A program made the translations under genes and the position numbers. Below the pieces are notes generated by a model. That model was given only the letters and a program-made list of their open reading frames with translations, was not told the DNA's origin and did not search any database. Of a stretch of DNA of 8,133 nucleotides, positions 1 through 5,873 are shown piece by piece. This DNA comes from Lachnospiraceae bacterium. Lineage in GTDB: Bacteria; Bacillota; Clostridia; Lachnospirales; Lachnospiraceae. The stretch is from the NCBI GenBank assembly GCA_017412265.1, contig JAFPYK010000170.1, positions 1 to 8,133 of the forward strand, given 5' to 3'. How positions within the stretch are numbered: position 1 is the stretch's first letter; each line of letters opens with the position of its first letter.

Positions 1-47
1 AAAAGCGCCACGTAAGCGGCCGAGGGCCGCAGCGGGGACGTTAATTG

Positions 48-155
48 AGAAGTCCGGCTCCGCAGCCTATGCTGCGGACCAAAACAAATACTTCGTGCAG
101 TCTAGAGCATAGCTCTGCTGCACGAAGTTTTTGTTTTGCTTTTCGCCGGACTTCT
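48..155. repeat. Nested inverted repeat able to fold as a three-way junction
   Basis: An outer 11-bp perfect stem pairs 48-58 (AGAAGTCCGGC) with 145-155. Inside it sit two hairpins: an 8-bp perfect stem 59-66 with 71-78 (loop CTAT), and a 20-bp stem 81-100 with 118-137 carrying a single T-T mismatch. The second hairpin is capped by a further 5-bp stem, AGAGC with GCTCT (104-108 with 112-116, loop ATA). All arms were paired by reading the sequence directly. The result is a compact branched fold, as found in structured RNAs and in non-autonomous palindromic repeats. The function is unknown. Confidence 0.75.
81..141 (+). terminator. Possible bidirectional intrinsic terminator inside the inverted repeat
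   Basis: The hairpin with CTTCGTGCAG (91-100) and CTGCACGAAG (118-127) is followed by a T-rich run at 128-137 and flanked on the left by an A-rich run at 81-90. It therefore looks like a rho-independent terminator when read from either side. On the plus strand it would serve a gene ending before the window. The T-run is broken by a G and also pairs with the A-run, so this could simply be part of the repeat. Confidence 0.45.
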
Positions 156-297
156 TTGTCGTTCCCTGAGCTGCGTCGCTCGCCGCGCTAAGTGCCGGCA
201 CTCGGTAACGGTCCCGAGAACATTTTGTGCTCCGCCTTGGAGGTTGGCTCCGGCAGTCTTTCGCCTTGCCGACGTCGTGCTGGTCTGGGATTCGCCT

Positions 298-429
298 GCC
301 ATACTCCCTGAGTCTGGGAGTCGAGGAGGGGAGTATTATTTGCCATACTCCCTGGCTCTGTGATTCGCGGAGGGGAGTATTATTTGCCATACTCCCTGAG
401 GCTGGGAGTCGAAGAGGGGATGTGTGTGA
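298..429. repeat. 44-bp tandem repeat, about 2.8 copies, with inverted-repeat units
   Basis: Copies start at 298, 342 and 386. Copies 1 and 2 agree at 39 of 44 positions by eye. Copy 3 matches copy 1 over its first 36 bases with two differences, then diverges. Each of the first two copies has ATACTCCC near its left end and GGGAGTAT near its right end, so a unit can form an 8-bp stem. In copies 1 and 3 an inner CTCCC/GGGAG pair allows an alternative hairpin. A truncated leading copy is suggested by TCTGGGATTCG at 284-294. The structure suits a REP-like intergenic element; it lacks the short repeats separated by unique spacers that would make it CRISPR. Confidence 0.8.
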
Positions 430-503
430 ATTGTTTGCTGGTTTTATGAATACCATGTAGCATCGGACGGGGGGATGGGACCTTCTGTATCTGATCGTGA
501 AAT

Positions 504-542
504 AAGGCCGGAGCGCCCGGGGAAACCCGGGGCTCCGGCCTT
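504..542 (-). terminator. Strong intrinsic terminator of the TIR-LRR gene
   Basis: An 11-bp stem (504-514 with 532-542) stacks, past one bulged G at 515, on a 6-bp CCCGGG stem, giving 17 pairs closed by a four-base loop (GAAA on the plus strand). It begins 26 bases beyond the minus-strand stop codon. On the minus strand it is followed by ATTTC, a short T-rich tail. The symmetry may also let it stop plus-strand transcription. Confidence 0.8.
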
Positions 543-568
543 CTGTGTGCAGTGATGCTGCAGATGGT

Positions 569-2770
569 TTATTTCTGCAAACCGTAATCATCCCAGTAGT
601 AAGGGTGCATGCCGTGCTCGTCGAGGAGTTCGTTGAGGAAGTCCTCCGTAGCGTAGCTGATGCCGTAGCCGAAGACATCCTTGTACTGCAGCTTCTTGTC
701 TTCCGGGATGCCGATGATGTAAAAGTACTGGGACTTTTTGTTCTTTACGGCATCTGCGAAGATCAGGTTGTCGCTGTCCTCGATGGTGATGCCGATGTAG
801 GAGTGGTTCTCGCTAGCCGGGATGGTCGCGGGATCCACGGCGTTGCCGTGGAGGGCGAGCATCGTGTACTTCGCGGCGGGAAGGGTGGAGACATTGACCA
901 GGTTGTTGTAGCGAAGGTCTACGATGGCATTGTCCGCCAGAGCGTCGAGGGCGCTGACGTCAGCGAGCGCGTTGTCCTTGAGGTACAGTCTGGAAAGTGC
1001 GGATTTGCCGGCGAGACCGTCCAGCGAGGTCAGGCCGCAGCGCTCCGCTTTCAGATATTCCAGTCCGGACATTCCCGCCAGAACGGAGAGATCTCTGGGC
1101 TCTTCGGCCTTCTGGCCGTCCGGGGTCATGAAGCTTCCGGCGGTGCCGCCGGCGAAGATCGTGCCGCCGGAGATGTCAAGCTCTTTGATACTGCGGCAGT
1201 CCGGGAGGACATTTGCCCAGAAATCCGAGGCCGGGCAGTCCGCGATCCCGAGGATCTTCATGGTGCCGGCGCTCTTCGTGAGGCAGGCGGCCTCTGTGAT
1301 CTGGGTGCCGGAGAGATACAGCTCGGTGAGTCTGGTCAGGTTGTCGAAGGCCTTTGCGTCGGTGAGGCCGGTCCGGGCAACACCGAGCTTCTCGAGCTTC
1401 AGGCAGTGGAATGTGTCTGCAAATGAGCTGACCTGGGTGCCGGACAGATTCAGGCTTGTCAGTTCCTCGAGGCCGGTAAGGGCAGAGGCGTCTTTGAACG
1501 GGCAGTCCGCGAGGCTGAGCTTCGTGAGGGAAGTCGCCTTGGCGAGCGAAGAGACGTCTGCGACTGCCGTGCCGTCAAGAATGAGGGTATAGAGCCCGGA
1601 GACCGGCAGGTAGCCCAGGTTCGTGAAGCCTTTGAGGCCGGTCAGTTCCACGCTCGTCAGCTGAGTACATCCGGAGATGTCCGGGATGTTGTTCACGTTG
1701 CAGTGGACGAGCTCCAGATGGCGGAGATTCGGCATCTGGGAGAGGAAGGAAAAGCTCGGGATGCCGGTGCAGTTCTGCAGGGTGAGGGAGGTAAACTGCC
1801 CGAGTGTGGGAAGCTTGCCAAGGTCTGCATCCTGGAAATTGCAGTCCACCATGGTGATGGAGTCGAGCTTCTTCAGCTTCGACATATTCTGCACTGTCTC
1901 CGCGGTGATCTCATCGCCGGTGAAGATGATGAAGTCGGTCTTGCGGGAGACCTTCTTCGAGTCGGAGATCTTGACGTCTCCTCCGAGGCAGCTTGCGAGT
2001 GCGATGATCAGGACGAGAAGAGCTGCGGCCGGGATGGCCCATTTCGGCAGTTTCTTCTTGCCGCCCTGTCCGTCTGCGGGAGAAGCGGGCTTCTGCTTCG
2101 CGGGCTTCTCGCGGCGGACCTTCGCGGGTTTCTCCTTCTTCGCGGGTGCCTGCGCGGTGCCGGGAGTTTCCGCAGCGGGCTGCCCGGCAGAGGCCTCCGG
2201 GAAGGAAGCCATCTGTGCGACGGCTTTCATGTCTTCGTCGGTGATGACTGCCGGCTGCGCTTGCGCGGCGGCTTCCTCGCGCTGCGCAAGGTCGGCGCGG
2301 GATACCTCCGGCTCTTCCTTGGCTTCGGGAATGATCCGGCAGGGCGCCAGGATCTCGCCGGTTAAGAGGCGGTGATAGAAGTCCTCTTCGGAGCGGCAGG
2401 TGTAGCGCAGGATGCACTGCTGGGCAGAGAGCTGCATCTCCATTCCGGGAGACATCTTCGTGGGCGTCAGGAGGACGCCGAGGAAGGGTTTCTGCTTGGA
2501 GAGCGCGTAGGTGACCTCACGGCGGCAGTTGGAGGAATCGATGGATTCCGGCGAGACAAAGGCCAGAACCACGGCCGCGCGGTTTAGATGGTCCGCGATG
2601 TATTCGGGCCATTCGCTGCCGGGGGCGATTCCGTCGTCGTACCAGATGCGGTAGCCGGCGTCGGTCATGCGCCCGAGGATCTCCAGCACTTCGGCGGAGT
2701 TTTTGTGGGCGTAACTGATAAAGATGTACTTTTCATTTCCCTCGTAGGGAATGATTCGTCTGACACTCAT
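569..2770 (-). CDS. Membrane TIR-domain protein with extracytoplasmic leucine-rich repeats
   Basis: This 733-residue protein has four parts. Residues about 13-135 form a TIR domain: beta-A box YIFISYAHKNS, then the W43-Y44-D45-D46 and P50-G51 region, then an S-x-x-S-x-N-C-R-R-E segment ending at E85, which fits the conserved glutamate of NAD-cleaving TIR domains. Residues about 147-240 are an Ala/Pro/Lys/Glu-rich linker. Residues about 243-263 (core AAALLVLIIALAS) are a single membrane span preceded by Lys/Arg, predicting a cytoplasmic TIR. Residues about 298-650 hold roughly 13-15 leucine-rich repeats of about 22 residues, with one longer insert near 536-562. A non-repeat tail ends the protein. 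The ATG at 2770 has GGAGAAGG nine bases upstream. Known TIR proteins signal through scaffolding or NAD metabolism; which applies here is not shown. Ligand and downstream partner are unknown. The gene is divergent from the GH25 lipoprotein and shares its control region. Confidence 0.9.
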   Translation of the reverse strand: MSVRRIIPYEGNEKYIFISYAHKNSAEVLEILGRMTDAGYRIWYDDGIAPGSEWPEYIADHLNRAAVVLAFVSPESIDSSNCRREVTYALSKQKPFLGVLLTPTKMSPGMEMQLSAQQCILRYTCRSEEDFYHRLLTGEILAPCRIIPEAKEEPEVSRADLAQREEAAAQAQPAVITDEDMKAVAQMASFPEASAGQPAAETPGTAQAPAKKEKPAKVRREKPAKQKPASPADGQGGKKKLPKWAIPAAALLVLIIALASCLGGDVKISDSKKVSRKTDFIIFTGDEITAETVQNMSKLKKLDSITMVDCNFQDADLGKLPTLGQFTSLTLQNCTGIPSFSFLSQMPNLRHLELVHCNVNNIPDISGCTQLTSVELTGLKGFTNLGYLPVSGLYTLILDGTAVADVSSLAKATSLTKLSLADCPFKDASALTGLEELTSLNLSGTQVSSFADTFHCLKLEKLGVARTGLTDAKAFDNLTRLTELYLSGTQITEAACLTKSAGTMKILGIADCPASDFWANVLPDCRSIKELDISGGTIFAGGTAGSFMTPDGQKAEEPRDLSVLAGMSGLEYLKAERCGLTSLDGLAGKSALSRLYLKDNALADVSALDALADNAIVDLRYNNLVNVSTLPAAKYTMLALHGNAVDPATIPASENHSYIGITIEDSDNLIFADAVKNKKSQYFYIIGIPEDKKLQYKDVFGYGISYATEDFLNELLDEHGMHPYYWDDYGLQK

Positions 2771-2834
2771 AGCTGGTTTCCTTCTCCCGCCCGGCGGGGC
2801 CGGTCCGGGTGATTGACGGTCGCGTGTTTGCGCA

Positions 2835-2863
2835 TTGATCTGTGATTTATTTTATTATATGAT
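2835..2863 (+). promoter_or_regulatory. SigA-type promoter of the GH25 gene, overlapping the TIR promoter
   Basis: TTGATC (2835-2840) and TATGAT (2858-2863) are 17 bases apart, predicting a start near 2870. Its -10 hexamer overlaps the -10 hexamer of the minus-strand promoter at 2858-2859, and the two polymerase footprints would cover the same DNA. Both hexamers deviate from consensus, so this is the weaker-looking of the two. Confidence 0.55.
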
Positions 2864-2882
2864 TTAGTTGATAATAATTCAA
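2854..2882 (-). promoter_or_regulatory. SigA-type promoter of the TIR-LRR gene
   Basis: On the minus strand TTGAAT (2882-2877) and a perfect TATAAT (2859-2854) are separated by 17 bases. Transcription would start near 2847, leaving a GC-rich leader of about 77 bases. The site lies entirely inside the AT-rich island that also carries the opposing plus-strand promoter. Confidence 0.65.
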
Positions 2883-2885
2883 TTT

Positions 2886-2913
2886 CCGGAAAGGATTTTC
2901 CCGGGCTTTTTTT
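2886..2913 (+). terminator. Terminator-like hairpin in the GH25 leader (possible attenuator)
   Basis: CCGGAAA (2886-2892) pairs with 2897-2904 across one bulged C at 2900, loop GGAT. One base later comes a run of seven T (2907-2913). It lies between the predicted start near 2870 and the ATG at 2943, where an ordinary end-of-gene terminator is not expected. The CCCGGG at 2900-2905 could instead pair with CCCGGG at 2923-2928, which would break this hairpin and cover the Shine-Dalgarno. The stem is short, so regulation is inferred. Confidence 0.4.
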
Positions 2914-2942
2914 CTGTGATGACCCGGGAGAGGGATTCTATT

Positions 2943-3911
2943 ATGATACGATGGTTGAGATATGCGGCCGTGTGTGCGGCGGTGCTGATGCTGGCGGCTG
3001 CGGCGGCAGGCTGCGGCGCGGGCGGGAAGCAGGAGACGGAGAGCGCTTCTTCGGCGGAGGTTTCTTCGAGGGAGTCGACGGAGGAGGCTTCGTCCGAGGA
3101 GAAGCTGCCGGATGCGGAGAGCTCTTCTGAGAAGGAGGCGTCTTCGGAGGAGGCGTCCTCGGAGGAGTTCCGGTTTGTGGACGCGCACGGCGAGTGGTTT
3201 GACGCGGTGCTGGATCCAGACGCGCCGAGGCATGCGTATGACTGGTCGAAGCTGAAGGCTTCGGGGGAACGGCTGTCCTACGAGGATGAGGGGTATCAGA
3301 TGCATTTCGGCATCGATGTCTCGCATCACCAGGGAAAGATTGACTGGGAGAAGGCCGCGGCGGCGGGGGTGGAATTTGCCATCATCCGGATCGCTTACCG
3401 GGGCTACGGGGAGAGCGGCAACCTGCTGGCGGACAAGACCGCGGCCGCGAACCTTGACGGAGCGGCGGCGGCCGGGATCGCGGCGGGGGTCTATGTGTTC
3501 TCGCAGGCGATCAATGAGGAGGAGGCCCGCGAGGAGGCGAGGTTTGTGCTGGAGCTGCTGGACGGGCGGGAGCTCGGACTGCCGGTGGTGTTCGACCCGG
3601 AGCTGATCCGGGATGATACCGCGCGGACGGATGACGTGACGGGCGAGCAGTTTACCGCGAATACCAGGGAGTTCTGCCGGGTGATCTCGGAGGCGGGCTA
3701 TCGGCCGATGATTTATGCAAATATGTTCTGGGAGGCGTTCTTGCTGGATATGACGGAGCTTGCGGACATTCCGGTGTGGTACGCGGATTATGAGCCGGCG
3801 CCGCAGACACCTTATGGGTTCGAGTTCTGGCAGTATTCGGAGTCGGGGAGCGTGCCGGGGATTGACGGGCCGGTGGACCTGGACGTGTGGTTTGAGAAGA
3901 CGAGCGGGTGA
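2943..3911 (+). CDS. GH25-family muramidase lipoprotein
   Basis: This is a 322-residue predicted surface lysozyme cutting the beta-1,4 bond between N-acetylmuramic acid and N-acetylglucosamine in peptidoglycan. Residues 1-24 are a lipoprotein signal: W4-R6, a hydrophobic core, and the lipobox A-A-G-C24. Residues about 33-76 are a Ser/Glu-rich spacer typical of wall-spanning tethers. The GH25 domain occupies about 119-320. It has G123-I-D125-V-S-H-H-Q-G, the catalytic pair D218-P-E220 after L-P-V-V-F, the family-typical A-R-T-D stretch near 227-230, a W-Y-A-D-Y segment at 279-283, and the closing G-I-D-G-x-V-D at 306-312. Family members usually have another residue, often Trp, between the acidic pair; here it is Pro. 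The ATG at 2943 has GGGAGAGGG eight bases upstream and begins a proper signal peptide. In-frame starts at 2868 (TTG) and 2919 (ATG) lack a well-placed site. Family assignment is firm; the physiological target (self wall remodelling or competitors) is open. Confidence 0.9.
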   Translation: MIRWLRYAAVCAAVLMLAAAAAGCGAGGKQETESASSAEVSSRESTEEASSEEKLPDAESSSEKEASSEEASSEEFRFVDAHGEWFDAVLDPDAPRHAYDWSKLKASGERLSYEDEGYQMHFGIDVSHHQGKIDWEKAAAAGVEFAIIRIAYRGYGESGNLLADKTAAANLDGAAAAGIAAGVYVFSQAINEEEAREEARFVLELLDGRELGLPVVFDPELIRDDTARTDDVTGEQFTANTREFCRVISEAGYRPMIYANMFWEAFLLDMTELADIPVWYADYEPAPQTPYGFEFWQYSESGSVPGIDGPVDLDVWFEKTSG

Positions 3912-3924
3912 GAGCGTAGAATGG

Positions 3925-3957
3925 CCGGGGATGGCCGGCGGAACCGGGGATGGCCGG
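3925..3957. repeat. 19-bp tandem direct repeat after the GH25 gene
   Basis: The 14-base sequence CCGGGGATGGCCGG occurs at 3925-3938 and exactly again at 3944-3957, a 19-base period. A partial earlier copy, ATGGCCGG, lies at 3921-3928. It sits in the 124-base gap between the GH25 stop and the esterase start. No T-run follows, so it is not an obvious terminator. It may be a slippage-prone simple repeat. Confidence 0.7.
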
Positions 3958-4035
3958 TGATGCACCTATTATTGAGGCCTTCCGGGGCATTTGGGTGCAT
4001 GGACATTTATCTGCAAGATGATCGGGAGGACTGCC

Positions 4036-4854
4036 ATGAAGCTGCGGCATGAGACGAGGCGGATCGAGACGCCTGCGGGGGAGATGAAGGTGATCGTGCT
4101 GCGCCCGGAGGGCGCGCAGGGGCCGGTGCCGGGGATTCTGTGGATTCACGGCGGGGGCTATATGCTCGGCATGGCGGAGATGGTGTACGCGTCTTGCGGG
4201 AGGATGCTGGCGGCCCGGTACGGGGCGGTCGTGGTCTCGCCGGAGTACCAGCTGGCGCAGGAGGCTCCTTATCCGGCGGCCGCGGAGGATTGCTATGCGG
4301 CTCTTGTGTGGATGTGGGAGCATGCAGGGGAGCTCGGGATCGACCGGGAGCGGCTGGTGGTCGGCGGAGAGAGCGCCGGAGGCGGGCTCGCGGTGTCGGT
4401 GTGCCTGCGGGCGAGGGATGAAGGCGTAGTGCCGGTGGCGATGCAGATCCCGCTCTATCCGATGATTGACTGTGAGGACACGGAGTCTTCGGCGGACAAT
4501 CATGGGTATGTGTGGAATACGAGGAGAAATCATTGGGGCTGGAGGCATTACCTGGGAGAATTGTACGGGACGGACCGGGTGCCGGCCTATGCGTCCCCGG
4601 CGAGGGAGAGAGACGTCGCGGGGCTGCCGCCGGCATTTACATTTGTCTCCGAGGGGGAGCCGTTCTACGCGGAGACGCTGGAGTATGTGAGGAAGCTGCA
4701 GGCGGCCGGAGTGCCGGCGCAGGTGCAGGTGTGGCCGGGGAAGACGCACGCATTTGACCTGCTGATGCCCTGGACGGGGAAGGCGCGGGGCGCGCGGGAG
4801 GGCATTTGCCGGGCGTATGAGAGAGAGATTGTGACAAAACCGGGCCATTTCTAA
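4036..4854 (+). CDS. Alpha/beta-hydrolase, HSL-type esterase/acetyl-hydrolase
   Basis: The 272-residue protein has hallmarks of the hormone-sensitive-lipase/acetyl-esterase group: oxyanion-hole motif H38-G-G-G41, nucleophile elbow G111-E-S113-A-G115, and a late His in K-T-H238-A-F. These enzymes hydrolyse short acyl esters; the natural substrate cannot be read from sequence. The acid of the triad is normally Asp in a D-P-L-x-D-E stretch; here the matching segment reads E208-P-F-Y-A-E, suggesting Glu. There is no signal peptide, so it is probably cytoplasmic. The ATG at 4036 has GGGAGGA five bases upstream; an in-frame TTG at 3991 would add 15 residues but has no good site. No clear promoter lies in the 124-base gap from the GH25 gene, so co-transcription is likely. 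Deacetylation of imported sugars or wall fragments would fit but is speculation. Confidence 0.85.
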   Translation: MKLRHETRRIETPAGEMKVIVLRPEGAQGPVPGILWIHGGGYMLGMAEMVYASCGRMLAARYGAVVVSPEYQLAQEAPYPAAAEDCYAALVWMWEHAGELGIDRERLVVGGESAGGGLAVSVCLRARDEGVVPVAMQIPLYPMIDCEDTESSADNHGYVWNTRRNHWGWRHYLGELYGTDRVPAYASPARERDVAGLPPAFTFVSEGEPFYAETLEYVRKLQAAGVPAQVQVWPGKTHAFDLLMPWTGKARGAREGICRAYEREIVTKPGHF

Positions 4855-4892
4855 AATGATTATTAAATAGTGACTTTCGGGCGGGAAATGGT

Positions 4893-4919
4893 TTGACATC
4901 GTGAGAAATAATATATAAT
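4893..4919 (+). promoter_or_regulatory. SigA-type promoter of the DegV-family gene
   Basis: A perfect TTGACA (4893-4898) is followed after 15 bases by a perfect TATAAT (4914-4919). The spacing is shorter than the ideal 17; taking TTTGAC one base earlier gives 16. It lies in a marked AT-rich patch 39 bases after the esterase stop and would start transcription near 4926. Confidence 0.75.
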
Positions 4920-4938
4920 CTAATATAGAAGACTAGAT

Positions 4939-4966
4939 GGGAGACCGCCTGGCGGGATCCCTTTTT
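4939..4966 (+). terminator. Terminator-like leader hairpin upstream of the DegV-family gene
   Basis: GGGA (4939-4942) pairs with TCCC (4958-4961) and CCGC (4945-4948) with GCGG (4952-4955), loop CTG. The two stems are joined by facing GA/GA steps (4943-4944, 4956-4957), which can form tandem sheared G-A pairs. Five T follow directly (4962-4966), then the Shine-Dalgarno. TCCC can alternatively pair with GGGA at 4969-4972 inside the ribosome binding site. Its place in the leader suggests attenuation or a regulatory switch; the stems are short and chance is possible. Confidence 0.4.
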
Positions 4967-4979
4967 GGGGGAGGAAGTT

Positions 4980-5861
4980 ATGGCTTATCGTATTGTGACG
5001 GATACGTCGGCGAATCTTCCGACACCGTGGCTGGAGGAGCACGGGGTGCCGGTGATTCCATTTATCTATATTGAGAACGGAGTGGAGAAGACCTGCATGG
5101 ACACGGAGGCGTTTGACGGGCATGCGTTCTATGAGGGAATGCGGCACGGCAGCAAGCCGACGACATCTCAGATCAACCCGCAAATGTATGAGGATACGCT
5201 GGGGCCGATCCTCGAGGCGGGGGAGGACGTGATGTTCATCAGTATGTCGTCCGGCATCAGCGGGTCGTTTCATTCGTCGGAGATGGCCGCGGAGGAGCTG
5301 CGGGAGCGGTTCCCGGAGCGCACGATCTATACGATCGACACGCGGGGAGCTTCGCTGGGCGAGGGCATCCCGGTGATGAAGGCGGTGGAGATGAAGGAAG
5401 CGGGGGCTTCGATCGATGAGGTCTACGAGGCGATCACGAAGATGTGCGTGCGGATGTGCCAGGTGTTCATGGTGGATGACCTGATGAACCTGCGGCGGAC
5501 GGGGCGGCTGTCGAACGCGGCTGCGATCGTCGGTACCGTGCTGCGGATCAAGCCGCTGCTGAAGGGCAATGAGCTCGGCCAGATCGTGAATACGGACATC
5601 ATCCGGACGAGGAAGAAGGCGCTGACGGCGCTTGCGGACAAGTACGGGAGATGGGTCGTGAATGCGAAGGACCAGATCGTGGGCATCGCGCACGCGGATT
5701 GCCTGAAGGACGCGGAGTTCCTGGCGTCAATGCTGCGCGAGAAGGCGGAGCCGAAGGAGATCCTGATCGTGGGCTATGAGCCGGTGACGGGATGTCACGT
5801 CGGGCCGGATACGGTGGCACTCTTCTTCGAGAGCGAAGAGGGCGTGCGGAGCCGGAATTAA
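4980..5861 (+). CDS. DegV-family fatty-acid-binding protein (FakB-like)
   Basis: This 293-residue protein has the normal length and motif order for DegV/FakB proteins: I-V-T-D8-T-S10 at the N-terminus, T61-T-S-Q64 with P67, the S90-S-G-I-S-G-S96 loop that in the family holds the acyl carboxylate, R172-R-T-G-R-L-S178, and the late G275-P-D-T-V-A-L-F-F segment. Characterised FakB proteins bind a fatty acid and present it to the kinase FakA, giving acyl phosphate for phospholipid synthesis; no FakA is visible here, so the exact partner is unknown. The ATG at 4980 has a strong GGGAGGAAG site ending two bases upstream; an in-frame TTG at 4965 falls before that site and is less likely. It has its own promoter and terminator and so appears monocistronic. 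gpsA next door provides the glycerol phosphate backbone of the same pathway. Confidence 0.88.
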   Translation: MAYRIVTDTSANLPTPWLEEHGVPVIPFIYIENGVEKTCMDTEAFDGHAFYEGMRHGSKPTTSQINPQMYEDTLGPILEAGEDVMFISMSSGISGSFHSSEMAAEELRERFPERTIYTIDTRGASLGEGIPVMKAVEMKEAGASIDEVYEAITKMCVRMCQVFMVDDLMNLRRTGRLSNAAAIVGTVLRIKPLLKGNELGQIVNTDIIRTRKKALTALADKYGRWVVNAKDQIVGIAHADCLKDAEFLASMLREKAEPKEILIVGYEPVTGCHVGPDTVALFFESEEGVRSRN

Positions 5862-5873
5862 ATATGTGATGGG

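Larger units (their letters stand above)
1..568. other. Gene-free intergenic region with palindromes and repeats
   Basis: No reading frame here has a good ribosome binding site plus a recognisable protein; the short frames present run through palindromes and repeats. From left to right it holds a small hairpin (16-21 pairing with 25-30, loop GAG), the nested inverted repeat at 48-155, a perfect 12-bp palindrome AGTGCCGGCACT at 191-202, a 44-bp tandem repeat at 298-429, and the terminator at 504-542. Between 203 and 297 and between 430 and 503 I see nothing I can name. A frame open from the window edge to 109 could be the end of a gene outside the window, but it runs through the palindrome and has no recognisable content. 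The stretch may be a composite of dispersed repetitive elements; that is inference. Confidence 0.6.

Noticed and set aside
298..429. CRISPR array
   Set aside because: The whole 44-base unit is repeated with no unique spacers, there are fewer than three full copies, and no cas gene is present.
136..460. Short plus-strand frames in the repeat region
   Set aside because: They read through the 44-bp tandem repeat and palindromes, have no good ribosome site, and change frame relative to each repeat because 44 is not a multiple of three.
545..1426. Plus-strand open frame of 293 codons antisense to the LRR part of the TIR gene
   Set aside because: The Val/Gly/Glu-rich translation mirrors the repetitive LRR codons on the other strand; no domain is recognisable.
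2868..2942. Upstream TTG or ATG start for the GH25 protein
   Set aside because: The added residues would precede the lipoprotein signal peptide and pass through the terminator-like hairpin; the ATG at 2943 has the only well-placed ribosome site.
2847..3965. Minus-strand open frame of 372 codons antisense to the GH25 gene
   Set aside because: It is Arg/Leu/Pro-rich low-complexity sequence, runs through the divergent promoter region, and the plus-strand frame has a clear lipoprotein signal and GH25 motifs.
4845..4891. Terminator at the end of the esterase gene
   Set aside because: CCATTTC (4845-4851) can pair with GAAATGG (4885-4891), but the loop is over 30 bases, the left arm lies inside the coding sequence and no T-run follows.
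3652..4899. Minus-strand open frame of 415 codons across the GH25 end and the esterase
   Set aside because: Its translation is Pro/Arg/His-rich with no recognisable domain and lies antisense to two conserved enzymes. GC-rich third positions on the opposite strand explain the lack of stops.
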